A stretch of 64,000 nucleotides of DNA. Source: CALFUK01 sp964450495. Its GTDB lineage: Bacteria; Bacteroidota; Bacteroidia; Chitinophagales; Saprospiraceae. Shown piece after piece: positions 18,132 to 26,280 of the stretch. Within the stretch, counting starts at the first letter, position 1. Every line of letters begins with the position of its first letter. The DNA lies in contig CAYVFU010000010.1 in the NCBI GenBank assembly GCA_964450495.1, positions 11,352 through 75,351 on the forward strand, in the 5' to 3' direction. Both the position numbers and the translations under genes were made by a program. Under the pieces are notes generated by a model. That model searched no databases and had not been told where the DNA came from. It saw nothing but the letters and a program-made list of their open reading frames with translations.

Positions 18132-19451
18132 ATGAAAAACAACCTCATCTACTGGGCCATTACGGTTGCCCTTGCTGGTTTTCTTTTCGGATTTGACACC
18201 ATCGTCATTTCAGGAGCTGATCAACCTATCCAAAAATTATGGGATACAAGTGCGTTTTTTCATGGTACATTCATCATGTCTATGGCTTTATGGGGGACTG
18301 TCATTGGAGCACTGTTTGGCGGAATTCCTTGTAATGCTATCGGAAGGAAAAAGACCTTGTTTTGGATAGGTATTTTATATGCTGTCTCGGCTTTCGGTTC
18401 AGCCTTGGCTACAGGTCCATATATGTTTTCCTTCTTTAGATTTATTGGGGGATTGGGTGTGGGAGCGTCTTCAGTAGCTGCGCCTATTTATATTTCAGAA
18501 ATTGCGCCTGCCCATAAACGAGGAAGACTTGTAGCTTTGTATCAATTTTGTCTTGTATTTGGAATCTTAATAGCCTTTTTATCAAATTATTTGATTGGTC
18601 AAAATATGGGTGAAAATGCATGGCGGTATATGTTAGGTGTTGAAGGTATCCCAGCTATCATTTATACAATTTTGGTTTTAGGCGTGCCAAATAGTCCACG
18701 CTGGTTAGCTATGAAAAAAAGAAGTACGGAAAAGGTAAAAGAGTTGCTACGACAATTAAACCCAACCGGAGATGTTGATCAAGAATTCAGAGCTATAACT
18801 GACTCTTTGCAGGCTAACACCACGGAAAAGTTTTTCAGTGGTAAGTACAGCAAACCTATTTCATTAGCGTTTTTACTTGCCTTTTTTAATCAAGCTTCAG
18901 GGATAAATTTTGTTTTGTACTATGCACCTCGCATTTTCGAACAAGCAGGTATAGCTTCAGATAGTGTGCTTGGAGCGTCCATTCCCATAGGCTTTGTTAA
19001 TTTGATTTTTACACTATTAGGTATGTATCTGATTGATCGATTAGGAAGAAAAACTCTAATGATAATCGGATCTATTGGTTACATATTGACATTACTTGGA
19101 GTCGCTTGGGCATTTGCTACTGGAGCAGAAGGCGTTATCGTTGTCGCTTTTGTATCTGCATTTGTTGCTTCTCATGCGATAGGACAAGGAGCTGTTATTT
19201 GGGTTTTTATCTCTGAAATTTTTCCTAATAGCATCAGAGATTCAGGAATGTCTTGGGGATCAGGCACGCACTGGGTTTTTGCTGCCTTGATTACAATGAT
19301 CACATTACCAGTATTAGAAGCTTTTTCAGCGGCTACTGTATTTATCTTTTTTGCTGGAATGATGTTTCTCCAACTCTTATGGGTACTGTTTAAAATGCCG
19401 GAAACAAAAGGTGTAAGTCTCGAAGAGATCGAGAGGATACTTATGTCTTAA
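18132..19451 (+). CDS. MFS sugar porter
   Basis: A 439-aa, 12-span major facilitator of the sugar porter family, taking up a monosaccharide, probably by H+ symport, across the inner membrane. Family signatures are GFLFGFDTIVISGA in helix 1, NAIGRKKTLF after helix 2, RFIGGLGVGASSVAAPIYIS followed by EIAPAHKRGRL, VPNSPRWLA before the central loop, QASGINFVLYYAPRIF in helix 7, DRLGRKT after helix 8, and PETKGVSLEEIE at the C-terminus. The ATG start is MKNNLIYW. It ends 2 nt from the stop of the convergent small membrane gene at 19453. The sugar is unknown; the GH26 enzymes in the window would make mannose a reasonable guess. Confidence 0.92.
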   Translation: MKNNLIYWAITVALAGFLFGFDTIVISGADQPIQKLWDTSAFFHGTFIMSMALWGTVIGALFGGIPCNAIGRKKTLFWIGILYAVSAFGSALATGPYMFSFFRFIGGLGVGASSVAAPIYISEIAPAHKRGRLVALYQFCLVFGILIAFLSNYLIGQNMGENAWRYMLGVEGIPAIIYTILVLGVPNSPRWLAMKKRSTEKVKELLRQLNPTGDVDQEFRAITDSLQANTTEKFFSGKYSKPISLAFLLAFFNQASGINFVLYYAPRIFEQAGIASDSVLGASIPIGFVNLIFTLLGMYLIDRLGRKTLMIIGSIGYILTLLGVAWAFATGAEGVIVVAFVSAFVASHAIGQGAVIWVFISEIFPNSIRDSGMSWGSGTHWVFAALITMITLPVLEAFSAATVFIFFAGMMFLQLLWVLFKMPETKGVSLEEIERILMS

Positions 19452-19452
19452 C

Positions 19453-19692
19453 TTAAGCTCTAGATCGATTTTCTGCAAAAGAGCCCATGACCATAAGGCC
19501 TAAAAGGAATACCATTGCAATTAAGAAAATCTGCTCTTCGAAGAAACCAAAACCTGCGATTGATGCACCAGGCATCTCCATCATTGTTACCGTTGATGCA
19601 GAAGATCCTCCTGAAATGTGTACTAAACTTAATAAAAGAATAACTGGTATAGAAATGAATGCTACTTTTTGGAAATTTTTCATTTTAAGCAT
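19453..19692 (-). CDS. Small membrane protein, paralogue A
   Basis: A 79-aa protein with two hydrophobic segments: an N-terminal one (AFISIPVILLLSLVHI), possibly a signal sequence, and a C-terminal one (EEQIFLIAMVFLLGLMVMGS) preceded by an invariant AGFGFFEEQ, with tail SFAENRSRA. The start may be M1 or M4 (MKNFQK; its paralogue also has M at both places). It is strongly similar to the gene at 20059-20310, with the second half almost identical, so this is a real family born by tandem duplication. Function is unknown. The shared upstream control module is described separately. Confidence 0.75.
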   Translation of the reverse strand: MLKMKNFQKVAFISIPVILLLSLVHISGGSSASTVTMMEMPGASIAGFGFFEEQIFLIAMVFLLGLMVMGSFAENRSRA

Positions 19693-20058
19693 GGTGTGTA
19701 ATTATTAAAATTTAATGTGTAACATCTTACGATTAATTACAATACAAATATACAGGACAATGGGGGAGGGTAAACCCTACAAATACACTTCAAGACCCTA
19801 CATTTTGATTTCAATGGGACTATTCATCAAATGACTGACTTGCTAATAAGAGATAAACATGGATTGATCTAGAAGGTTTGCTAGGCAAGATCATAGGCCA
19901 GTTTGAGAAAAGCTGAGGACAATTACAATGTATGGAATGAAACAAGTTTTAAGGAATGTCAGCCTTCATCAATTAGACCAATCACGTACTGTAACTATAT
20001 TAGTTTCTTTTACACACGTTTGAAGATCTTGTGTCAAATTCAATAGAAATGAGTGAGC
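19693..20058. other. Interval between the two small-protein paralogues
   Basis: A 366-nt interval. Its left part (to 19814) carries the control module of paralogue A. The remainder (19815-20058) shows no open frame or strong hairpin, and includes the 3' side of paralogue B. Confidence 0.5.
19745..19814 (-). promoter_or_regulatory. Control module of small-protein paralogue A
   Basis: Read on the minus strand toward the gene: TTGAAATCAA (19805-19814), 3-nt gap, GTAGGGT (19795-19801), 14-nt gap, GTAGGGT (19774-19780), 21-nt gap, then TATATTTG (19745-19752), an exact TAnnTTTG -7 box. The start codon is 52 nt beyond. The two heptamers form a direct repeat with 21-nt period, two helical turns. The same elements with the same gaps precede paralogue B. 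No -33 box is needed in this arrangement, which suggests activator-dependent transcription. Confidence 0.65.
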
Positions 20059-20310
20059 TTATTTCTTTGCGCAAGCTCTTGAGCGGTTTTCTGAAAAGGA
20101 ACTCATTGTCATTAAACCTAAAAGAAATACCATGGCAATTAGAAAGATTTGCTCTTCGAAGAATCCAAAACCAGCTATGGTTGAACTAGGCATTTGCATA
20201 GTACTTACTGTTGTGGCATCAGATCCACCTGACATATATACTAGACTTAGTAATAAAAGAACTGGGGTTGAAACGAATGCTGCTCTGTGGAAATTTTTCA
20301 TATTAATCAT
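20059..20310 (-). CDS. Small membrane protein, paralogue B
   Basis: An 83-aa paralogue of the gene at 19453-19692. The N-terminal hydrophobic segment (AAFVSTPVLLLLSLVYMSGG) has drifted, while the second half (IAGFGFFEEQIFLIAMV and on) is almost unchanged; the tail is SENRSRACAKK, four residues longer. Two membrane segments, or a signal peptide plus one, are predicted. Stronger conservation of the C-terminal segment than of the first suggests the FGFFEEQ loop and second helix carry the function, perhaps binding a partner. It has its own copy of the upstream control module. No known family was recognised. Confidence 0.75.
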   Translation of the reverse strand: MINMKNFHRAAFVSTPVLLLLSLVYMSGGSDATTVSTMQMPSSTIAGFGFFEEQIFLIAMVFLLGLMTMSSFSENRSRACAKK

Positions 20311-20365
20311 GGCGTGTTACTTTAAGGTGATAAGTGATTTGTTGTTTATTATTTATAATCACGAT

Positions 20366-20435
20366 GCAAAAGTAAAGTAGAATATAGCTGGGTGAGCCCT
20401 ACAGATACACCTCATGACACTACAGATTGATTTCA
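20366..20435 (-). promoter_or_regulatory. Control module of small-protein paralogue B
   Basis: Minus strand, in order: TTGAAATCAA (20426-20435), 3-nt gap, GTAGTGT (20416-20422), 14-nt gap, GTAGGGC (20395-20401), 21-nt gap, TACTTTTG (20366-20373), an exact TAnnTTTG match. Element order and every gap equal those of paralogue A, although the 21-nt spacers differ in sequence. That is what selection on a binding layout would give. Confidence 0.65.
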
Positions 20436-20492
20436 AATTGTAGTATTAGTTAAGATTTTACCATTTTATCATATAATAAGAGGCACTTTTTT

Positions 20493-20500
20493 CATCTTTG
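20493..20500 (+). promoter_or_regulatory. Candidate -7 box for the 74-aa membrane gene
   Basis: CATCTTTG, one mismatch from TAnnTTTG, 25 nt upstream of the ATG at 20526. The -33 region is A/T-rich without a clear TTTG. Confidence 0.25.
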
Positions 20501-20525
20501 TAGCCAATTAAAGTGTTTTTCCATT

Positions 20526-20750
20526 ATGGATCGTCCAATCATAACTGTTATCGGCTACTTACTACTTCTTTTTGGCTTTTTGAGCCTTGTTCTATCTATG
20601 ATTGGTCTAAGACTAAGTTTCTTGAAGTTTTTAGATTTTGGAGGCCCTTTAGTGGCAATGATGATCAAAGTAGGAATGATCGTAGCAGGCTTTATACTTA
20701 TGTATGTTTCTAAGACCATTGCGCAGGACAGGGAAGAAAGTAAGCTCTGA
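20526..20750 (+). CDS. 74-aa two-span membrane protein
   Basis: A small protein of unknown family. Two hydrophobic helices are visible: IITVIGYLLLLFGFLSLVLS (residues about 5-24) and MMIKVGMIVAGFILMYVS (about 45-63). They are joined by a loop containing FLKFLDFGGP and followed by an acidic/basic tail (KTIAQDREESKL). The start is ATG. It is a plausible inner-membrane protein. It stands alone on the plus strand between paralogue B and the sigma factor, and is not similar to the paralogue pair. Confidence 0.65.
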   Translation: MDRPIITVIGYLLLLFGFLSLVLSMIGLRLSFLKFLDFGGPLVAMMIKVGMIVAGFILMYVSKTIAQDREESKL

Positions 20751-20952
20751 TCCTGAAAAGTAGTTGTCATTTTTGATCACTGAGAAGAAGTTTTATCAAA
20801 ATTTGAGAAATATAAATTTTATATCTTAGATCTAATCACTTTAACAGAGAACAAGTTGCATCATCGTCCCTAAATGAGTAGAATAATGCAAGATGAAAGC
20901 TTACTTTAGCAATTTATGCGCTAAATGATCAAAACAAATTAATTTTCAAGCC

Positions 20953-21456
20953 TTGGAGCTCACTAAAGCACAGTTCAAAACGATTTTTGATACCTATTAC
21001 AACCCCCTTTGTAACTTTTGTTGCAAATATCTGCAGGATAGAGGAGACGTAGAAGACGTCGTGCAGGAGGTTTTGGTCAAACTTTGGCAGAATAAGGAGA
21101 AGATTCATTTGCAGAAAGATGTTAAATTTTACTTGTTTACATCGGTTAAGAATAAAGCTATAGAACTGATCAGATCTAGAAAACGGAAGGGAGAAATACT
21201 AGATACTCTAAAACCGGAGAAAAATTTTGAAGAACCAGTAGGGGAGGAAGTAGATTCGACCATCTTAAAGGAGAAACTATATAATTCGATACGACAGTTA
21301 CCTCCTAAATGTCAGGAGATTTTTGTCATGAACAAAGTAAATGGTTTAACTTACAATGAAATATCCGAAGAGCTTAATATATCCCCAAAAACCGTTGATA
21401 ATCAGATGCGTAGAGCATTTAAGCTTTTGCGAGAGAAATTTGGAATCACTAAATAA
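20953..21456 (+). CDS. ECF RNA polymerase sigma factor, FecI-like
   Basis: A 167-aa sigma-70 family factor. Region 2 spans residues about 8-70 (FDTYYNPLCNFCCKYLQDRG, then DVVQEVLVKLWQ). Region 4 spans about 110-160 (LPPKCQEIFVMNKVNGLTYN, with helix-turn-helix EISEELNISPKTVDNQMRRA). The only possible start before the conserved N-terminus is TTG at 20953; a stop lies at 20926 in the same frame. The gene for a FecR-type anti-sigma follows 9 nt after its stop, then a TonB receptor, the standard Bacteroidota surface-signalling arrangement. It is expected to transcribe the receptor operon when the anti-sigma is relieved. Confidence 0.93.
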   Translation: MELTKAQFKTIFDTYYNPLCNFCCKYLQDRGDVEDVVQEVLVKLWQNKEKIHLQKDVKFYLFTSVKNKAIELIRSRKRKGEILDTLKPEKNFEEPVGEEVDSTILKEKLYNSIRQLPPKCQEIFVMNKVNGLTYNEISEELNISPKTVDNQMRRAFKLLREKFGITK

Positions 21457-21465
21457 GCGAGCATT

Positions 21466-22413
21466 ATGAGCATCGTTAAGTCTTTAAGAAATATCATCAG
21501 TTCACAAGAAGAGCACAAAATCGATGCGTGGTTGCAAGACTACAACGATAATAGCGAAGTGTTGAATGAAATAATCACTGAAGAAGCTGATTTTAGCTTC
21601 CTTAAAGATTATCAACAATTTGACACTCCTGCTGCGTGGAACTCTATTGAATCACAAATACAAGAGGATACAAAACCTGTCACGAAGCAATTTTCACTAA
21701 TCTTGAAAGTCGCTGCAGTAGGAGCTGTATTGTTGTTCTCTTTATTCGCTATCAAGCCAATGTTAACTGGTGATGCAATATCAGGCATGGAGACAATGGC
21801 ATATGCTGATAAAGGTCAGCTCAATCTACCAGATGGATCTTTGCTCCTTGTCGATAAAGGGTCTTCTGTTGAATACAATAAGGATGCTTTTAATGATAAT
21901 AGAATGTTAGCTTTCGAAGGAAGAGCATATTTTGATATAGCTAAATCCAAAGAAGGCAAAAACTTTGTCATCGAAAGTGAAGACTTAACTGTTGAGATTC
22001 TTGGAACAGAATTCGAAATAAATACCATTGCTGATCAGCCTTCTGTTATCGTTACTGAAGGTAAGGTTAAAGTGACTACAGCAACTGAGTCAATGATCTT
22101 AGTTGCCAATGAAAGTGTTCATATTGAAAATGGCAAAATAGTCAAAGACACGCATTCTTCACCGAACATTAAAAGTTGGTTTACAGGAGAAATCGCCTTT
22201 GAAAGTGTCACAATGGATAAAGTTATAGAAGATCTCGAAAACCACTTCAACAAGCCAATCGTTACTAATGATGTAGATTTATCTTGTACTTGGAGAGCTA
22301 AATTCACGAATGATTCGTTAGAAGAAGTACTGAATGAGCTCAGCGAAACAAGAGGCGCAGCCTATACAATCACCGATAAAGAAATTACGATCAGCAATAT
22401 CAGCTGTAACTAG
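21466..22413 (+). CDS. FecR-type anti-sigma factor
   Basis: A 315-aa single-span protein. The cytoplasmic N-terminal part (residues 1-75) would hold the sigma factor. The membrane helix is LKVAAVGAVLLFSLFAI (about 80-98). The periplasmic FecR domain spans about 115-215 (LNLPDGSLLLVDKGSSVEYN, FEGRAYFDIAK, VEILGTEFEIN, VTEGKVKV). A DUF4974-type domain lies at about 240-315 (FESVTMDKVIEDLENHFNKP). It transmits the signal from the TonB receptor to the sigma factor. It lies 9 nt after the sigma gene and 19 nt before the receptor ATG, so the three form one operon. Confidence 0.92.
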   Translation: MSIVKSLRNIISSQEEHKIDAWLQDYNDNSEVLNEIITEEADFSFLKDYQQFDTPAAWNSIESQIQEDTKPVTKQFSLILKVAAVGAVLLFSLFAIKPMLTGDAISGMETMAYADKGQLNLPDGSLLLVDKGSSVEYNKDAFNDNRMLAFEGRAYFDIAKSKEGKNFVIESEDLTVEILGTEFEINTIADQPSVIVTEGKVKVTTATESMILVANESVHIENGKIVKDTHSSPNIKSWFTGEIAFESVTMDKVIEDLENHFNKPIVTNDVDLSCTWRAKFTNDSLEEVLNELSETRGAAYTITDKEITISNISCN

Positions 22414-22432
22414 TAGTTCCCGATATCAAATT

Positions 22433-25078
22433 ATGAAACAGATTACTCTGTTGCTACTCTGCTTCTTTTTGCAGACTGTGGTAACTGCACAATCTGAGCA
22501 AAAACCTATTGTTTTCGATGAGGTTAAGCTCAACTTGCAGGAAATCATCAGCTTTGTAGAAGCTCAAACAAACGTCAAATTTGTTTACTCTGAAGATAGG
22601 GTCCCACTGAACAAACAATTATCTCTTGATAATGAAAGCTATTCCATAAAGGAATTGATGCAAGAAGTAGCCACTCATTTGTCACTGGATTATAAGATTA
22701 AAAATAACAAACGAATTCTTCTACTTGGTGAAAAAGCTATTGCTCCAACAGAACAGTTTAGATATGTCTCGGGTCTAGTTATTGACGAATTGACAGGAGA
22801 GCCATTGTTCGGAGCGACCATTACAAATACAAAAAGAGATAAAGGCATCAACTCAAATGAAATAGGACTGTTCACCTACAAAGCATCAAGCCATGAGGAC
22901 AGCTTGGTTATCTCATATATTGGATTCAATACGGCGACAATAGCCATTAGTGATTTAAAGGAAGAATCTAAAAAAGTAAATCTAAGACCGAGTGTCCAGT
23001 TTGATGAAGTACTCATTCAAACGCCAATAGCAAGAAAGTTAGAAACAGAATCTACCTTCAATTATTACATTAATAAGAAACAATTGTCAGAAGGTTTTGG
23101 CTTTGTCGGTAGTGATCCACTCAATAAAGTCATGCAATTATCTGGCGTACAATCTGGTAGAGAAGGTCAAATAAATATTTATGTCAGAGGAGGTAGCCCA
23201 GATCAGAATATAGTCCTGATGGACGGTGTGCCTTTGTACGAAACAAGTCATGTCTTCGGTCTGTCGTCTATATTCAACTCTGATGCTATCAAAAATGTAC
23301 AAGTATACAAGCAAGCCTATCCTGCTAAATTTGGGGGTAGACTGTCGTCAGTAATTGATTTCAAAATGAATGAAGGCAACAGTTATGAACGAAAAACTTC
23401 CATTGGTTTTGATCCTTTGAGCATCCACTTCAACACTGAGGGGCCAATGATAAAAGGGAAAAGTACGTATAATTTATCTGCCAGAAAATCAACAATAAAC
23501 TTATTCTATAATGAGCCAATAGAACAATTGTTAGGGTTTGATGAATCTGATTTTTCGTTTTTTGATGTCAACTTAAAGTTAAGCCACGAATTTGCTGAAG
23601 GTAACAAACTCTTCTTTACCCTGTATCGAGGTAACGATCAATTTGAAATAGTTAATTCTGAGTCGATATCATCAGAAACTGAAACATTAGAAAGACAAAA
23701 CTTTGATAATCTAAAATGGGAAAATCAAATCTACAGTTTGCAATGGCACAACAGTGTCAGTGATCGAGTCATAAGTAAATTGCAATTGTCTTATTCTGAT
23801 TACACAAATAGAAGTCGTTCAGCTTTTAACTTTAGTCAGTTTGATGGCAGTGTTACCTCAGAAACGGAGCTAGACATTATAGCCACGAGCAGAATTATAG
23901 ATCTGGGTTTAAATGCGGATTTTCAAGTGTTTATGAATAATGATTGGGAGTTGAATTTTGGAACAGGAATTCTTCATCACAGATACAATCCAACGATAAA
24001 GCAGAGTACAATTATATTAGATGGTGATTCAAATCAATTCGATAATAATCCCATATTTATTACAGCTGATGAAGTCACCGCATATGTAGATTCAAAGTGG
24101 AAATTGGGACCATCGACACAATTGAACACAGGACTCAGATACAATAATTACAATGTACGAGGTATTGAGCATACGTCTTTGCAGCCGCGATTGTCCCTCA
24201 TCCAAGAATTTCCTAATAAGCATAAATTGACTATAAGTGCTACCAAGATGACACAATTTGTGCACTTGTTGGTGAATCCAGGTATTGGTCTACCCACAAG
24301 TTTGTGGATCCCTTCCACCGACAGATTGCCACCAGAACATGCGTATCAACTTGCTGCGGCTTATGGCGGGAATTTAGGTGAGAATGTTAGATTTGAAATA
24401 GCTGGATATGTGAAAAGAATGCAGAATGTGGTAGAGTATACGTCGCCTTTTGATCTCTTTTTCACATTCGTCAATTTTCAAGATATTGAAGTGAAATTTG
24501 ATGCAAATAGAGATTGGGAGAATTTTGTTGAGACTGGCGACAGTCATTCAAAAGGAGCGGAATTTTCTTTGCAAAACATAAAAGGTCCACTACTGTTTGA
24601 ACTATCTTATGCATGGTCCGACACTGATAGAATATTTGAAGGGTTGAATAGAGGAAACTCATTCCCATATAAATACGACCGAACACATGATTTTTCGATT
24701 TCTGGGAGACATCATTTCTCTGATGCCATTAACATACATGCCAGTTGGGTGTATGGGACAGGTGACGCATTTACCCTAGCAGACGAATCTTTCATAGATA
24801 TTGATGGCATTGAGCGTTTAGATGCGAGTAAACGAAACAATAAGCGACTAAATGATTATCACCGCCTAGATGTAGGATTACAATTAAACAAGCAAATCAA
24901 AAACGAGTCTTTATTGACCTTAGGCTTGAGTGTATTTAATGTCTACAATCGTAAAAATGACTACTACGTCTATTTATTTGAAGACACTACGGCAAATGAT
25001 GCAAATTCTAGGTTTAAATTAGAGGAAGTTAGCTTATTTCCTATTCTACCACATTTTAGTTTGAATTATGAATTTTGA
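22433..25078 (+). CDS. TonB-dependent receptor with STN signalling domain
   Basis: An 881-aa outer-membrane receptor. The ATG at 22433 (MKQITLLLLCFFLQTVVTAQ, a clean signal peptide) is preferred; a longer frame from 22334 runs inside fecR and lacks a signal peptide at its start. Domains: an STN domain (about 28-92, VFDEVKLNLQEIISFVEAQT), which in this class contacts FecR; a carboxypeptidase-D-regulatory-like domain (about 103-185, GLVIDELTGEPLFGATI); a plug (about 205-320, with IYVRGGSPDQNIVLMDGVPL); then a 22-strand barrel. The ligand is unknown. Association with a DUF4249 lipoprotein rather than SusD argues against a standard polysaccharide-utilisation pair. Confidence 0.92.
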   Translation: MKQITLLLLCFFLQTVVTAQSEQKPIVFDEVKLNLQEIISFVEAQTNVKFVYSEDRVPLNKQLSLDNESYSIKELMQEVATHLSLDYKIKNNKRILLLGEKAIAPTEQFRYVSGLVIDELTGEPLFGATITNTKRDKGINSNEIGLFTYKASSHEDSLVISYIGFNTATIAISDLKEESKKVNLRPSVQFDEVLIQTPIARKLETESTFNYYINKKQLSEGFGFVGSDPLNKVMQLSGVQSGREGQINIYVRGGSPDQNIVLMDGVPLYETSHVFGLSSIFNSDAIKNVQVYKQAYPAKFGGRLSSVIDFKMNEGNSYERKTSIGFDPLSIHFNTEGPMIKGKSTYNLSARKSTINLFYNEPIEQLLGFDESDFSFFDVNLKLSHEFAEGNKLFFTLYRGNDQFEIVNSESISSETETLERQNFDNLKWENQIYSLQWHNSVSDRVISKLQLSYSDYTNRSRSAFNFSQFDGSVTSETELDIIATSRIIDLGLNADFQVFMNNDWELNFGTGILHHRYNPTIKQSTIILDGDSNQFDNNPIFITADEVTAYVDSKWKLGPSTQLNTGLRYNNYNVRGIEHTSLQPRLSLIQEFPNKHKLTISATKMTQFVHLLVNPGIGLPTSLWIPSTDRLPPEHAYQLAAAYGGNLGENVRFEIAGYVKRMQNVVEYTSPFDLFFTFVNFQDIEVKFDANRDWENFVETGDSHSKGAEFSLQNIKGPLLFELSYAWSDTDRIFEGLNRGNSFPYKYDRTHDFSISGRHHFSDAINIHASWVYGTGDAFTLADESFIDIDGIERLDASKRNNKRLNDYHRLDVGLQLNKQIKNESLLTLGLSVFNVYNRKNDYYVYLFEDTTANDANSRFKLEEVSLFPILPHFSLNYEF

Positions 25079-25249
25079 CACAAATCCTGATCTGATAGTT
25101 GGTGTTAACCACATGTTTTACAATGAATTGATGTGAATTCGTCAAGTAATACACATATAATCTTTAATTAATGTTAATTTCTTTTAAAATAGAGACTTTT
25201 GTGACTTATACAGTCTAAATTAGAGTAGGTTAAAATTAACTATCAAAAC

Positions 25250-26191
25250 ATGCATAAAACGATTTACAAAACAGCAATTTTCTCTTTACTGACCTTGCTA
25301 TGTATTTCGTGCAGCAACGACTTTGATTCCCAGTCAGATAATGATCTTTCTAGAATAGTGCTAAACTCTGTGTTTACTCCTGGAGAGCTCATGACTGTGC
25401 ATTTAGCTACAACCAGACAAATCCTAGATTCTAATTCAACATTCAGAAATATAAAGACTGCTGACGTAGAAGTCACGAATAATTTGACATCGGAGGTGTA
25501 TCGCTTAGCTCATATTGGAGACGGTAACTATCAATCTGAAGAGTTTAGACCGACATTTGGTGGAAGTTATACCGTAACAGCTCATGCAGAAGGATTTGAA
25601 ACTGTCCAAGCTTCAAGTAAAGTCCCTGTTCAGGCATTTGTTAGCCAAACGGATGTATATCAAGGTGATTTCACAGAAGATGGCAATAAAAGAGAATTAT
25701 TCGTCAATCTCGAATTTTACAGCGAATCAACTGAAACACAATATTACGTTTGGGAAGTTATAAACGATGAACGTCGACCTAATAATGATTTTGATTTTAA
25801 TGATGTTTCTGATGGTCCTGTTTTATTGAATTCTCAGGACAGCAGAACTGAATCAGTATTAGCAGATGAATCATTCCAAACAAGAGTATTCCTTACAGAT
25901 AATGGTTCTCAAGGTCCAATTCAAACAGAATTTGTTGTAGAAACTGACCCAGTAATTGCCTTCCAATTTGGTGACAATACTGACGAAGATGCAGATGTAC
26001 TTCTAAAAGTACGGGCAATGACTGTTAGCAAAGATTTATACGAATACTTTAAAAGCATTGAAATCTACAGGCTAAGAGGAGAAGTTAATTCTAGTATCAC
26101 TCAACCAATAGACATACACTCAAATGTCGATGGAGGCCTTGGTATTTTTGCTGGTTTAACATCTGAGATCATTAAGATCAAATTGAATTAG
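25250..26191 (+). CDS. DUF4249 family lipoprotein
   Basis: A 313-aa lipoprotein with signal sequence and lipobox ending LCISCSND (lipidated Cys21). The pattern of an early VLNSVFTPGELMTVHLATTR, a TVTAHAEGFETVQASSKVP strand pair and a C-terminal LYEYFKSIEIY ... GGLGIFAGLTS fits DUF4249, a family almost always found next to TonB receptors with STN or regulatory domains. It is probably an outer-membrane partner of the receptor at 22433, 171 nt upstream. The molecular role of the family is not established. Confidence 0.85.
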   Translation: MHKTIYKTAIFSLLTLLCISCSNDFDSQSDNDLSRIVLNSVFTPGELMTVHLATTRQILDSNSTFRNIKTADVEVTNNLTSEVYRLAHIGDGNYQSEEFRPTFGGSYTVTAHAEGFETVQASSKVPVQAFVSQTDVYQGDFTEDGNKRELFVNLEFYSESTETQYYVWEVINDERRPNNDFDFNDVSDGPVLLNSQDSRTESVLADESFQTRVFLTDNGSQGPIQTEFVVETDPVIAFQFGDNTDEDADVLLKVRAMTVSKDLYEYFKSIEIYRLRGEVNSSITQPIDIHSNVDGGLGIFAGLTSEIIKIKLN

Positions 26192-26280
26192 GCTAAATCT
26201 AATTTATTTATAATCCTATTTTTCTAACTTACCCTTCTCTTTATTCAATACTAGTTGATTTGTAACATCATTTTCATAGT

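Noticed and set aside
22334..22432. Upstream extension of the TonB receptor frame into fecR
   Set aside because: The signal peptide begins at the ATG at 22433; the extension has no signal or conserved sequence and lies mostly inside fecR.
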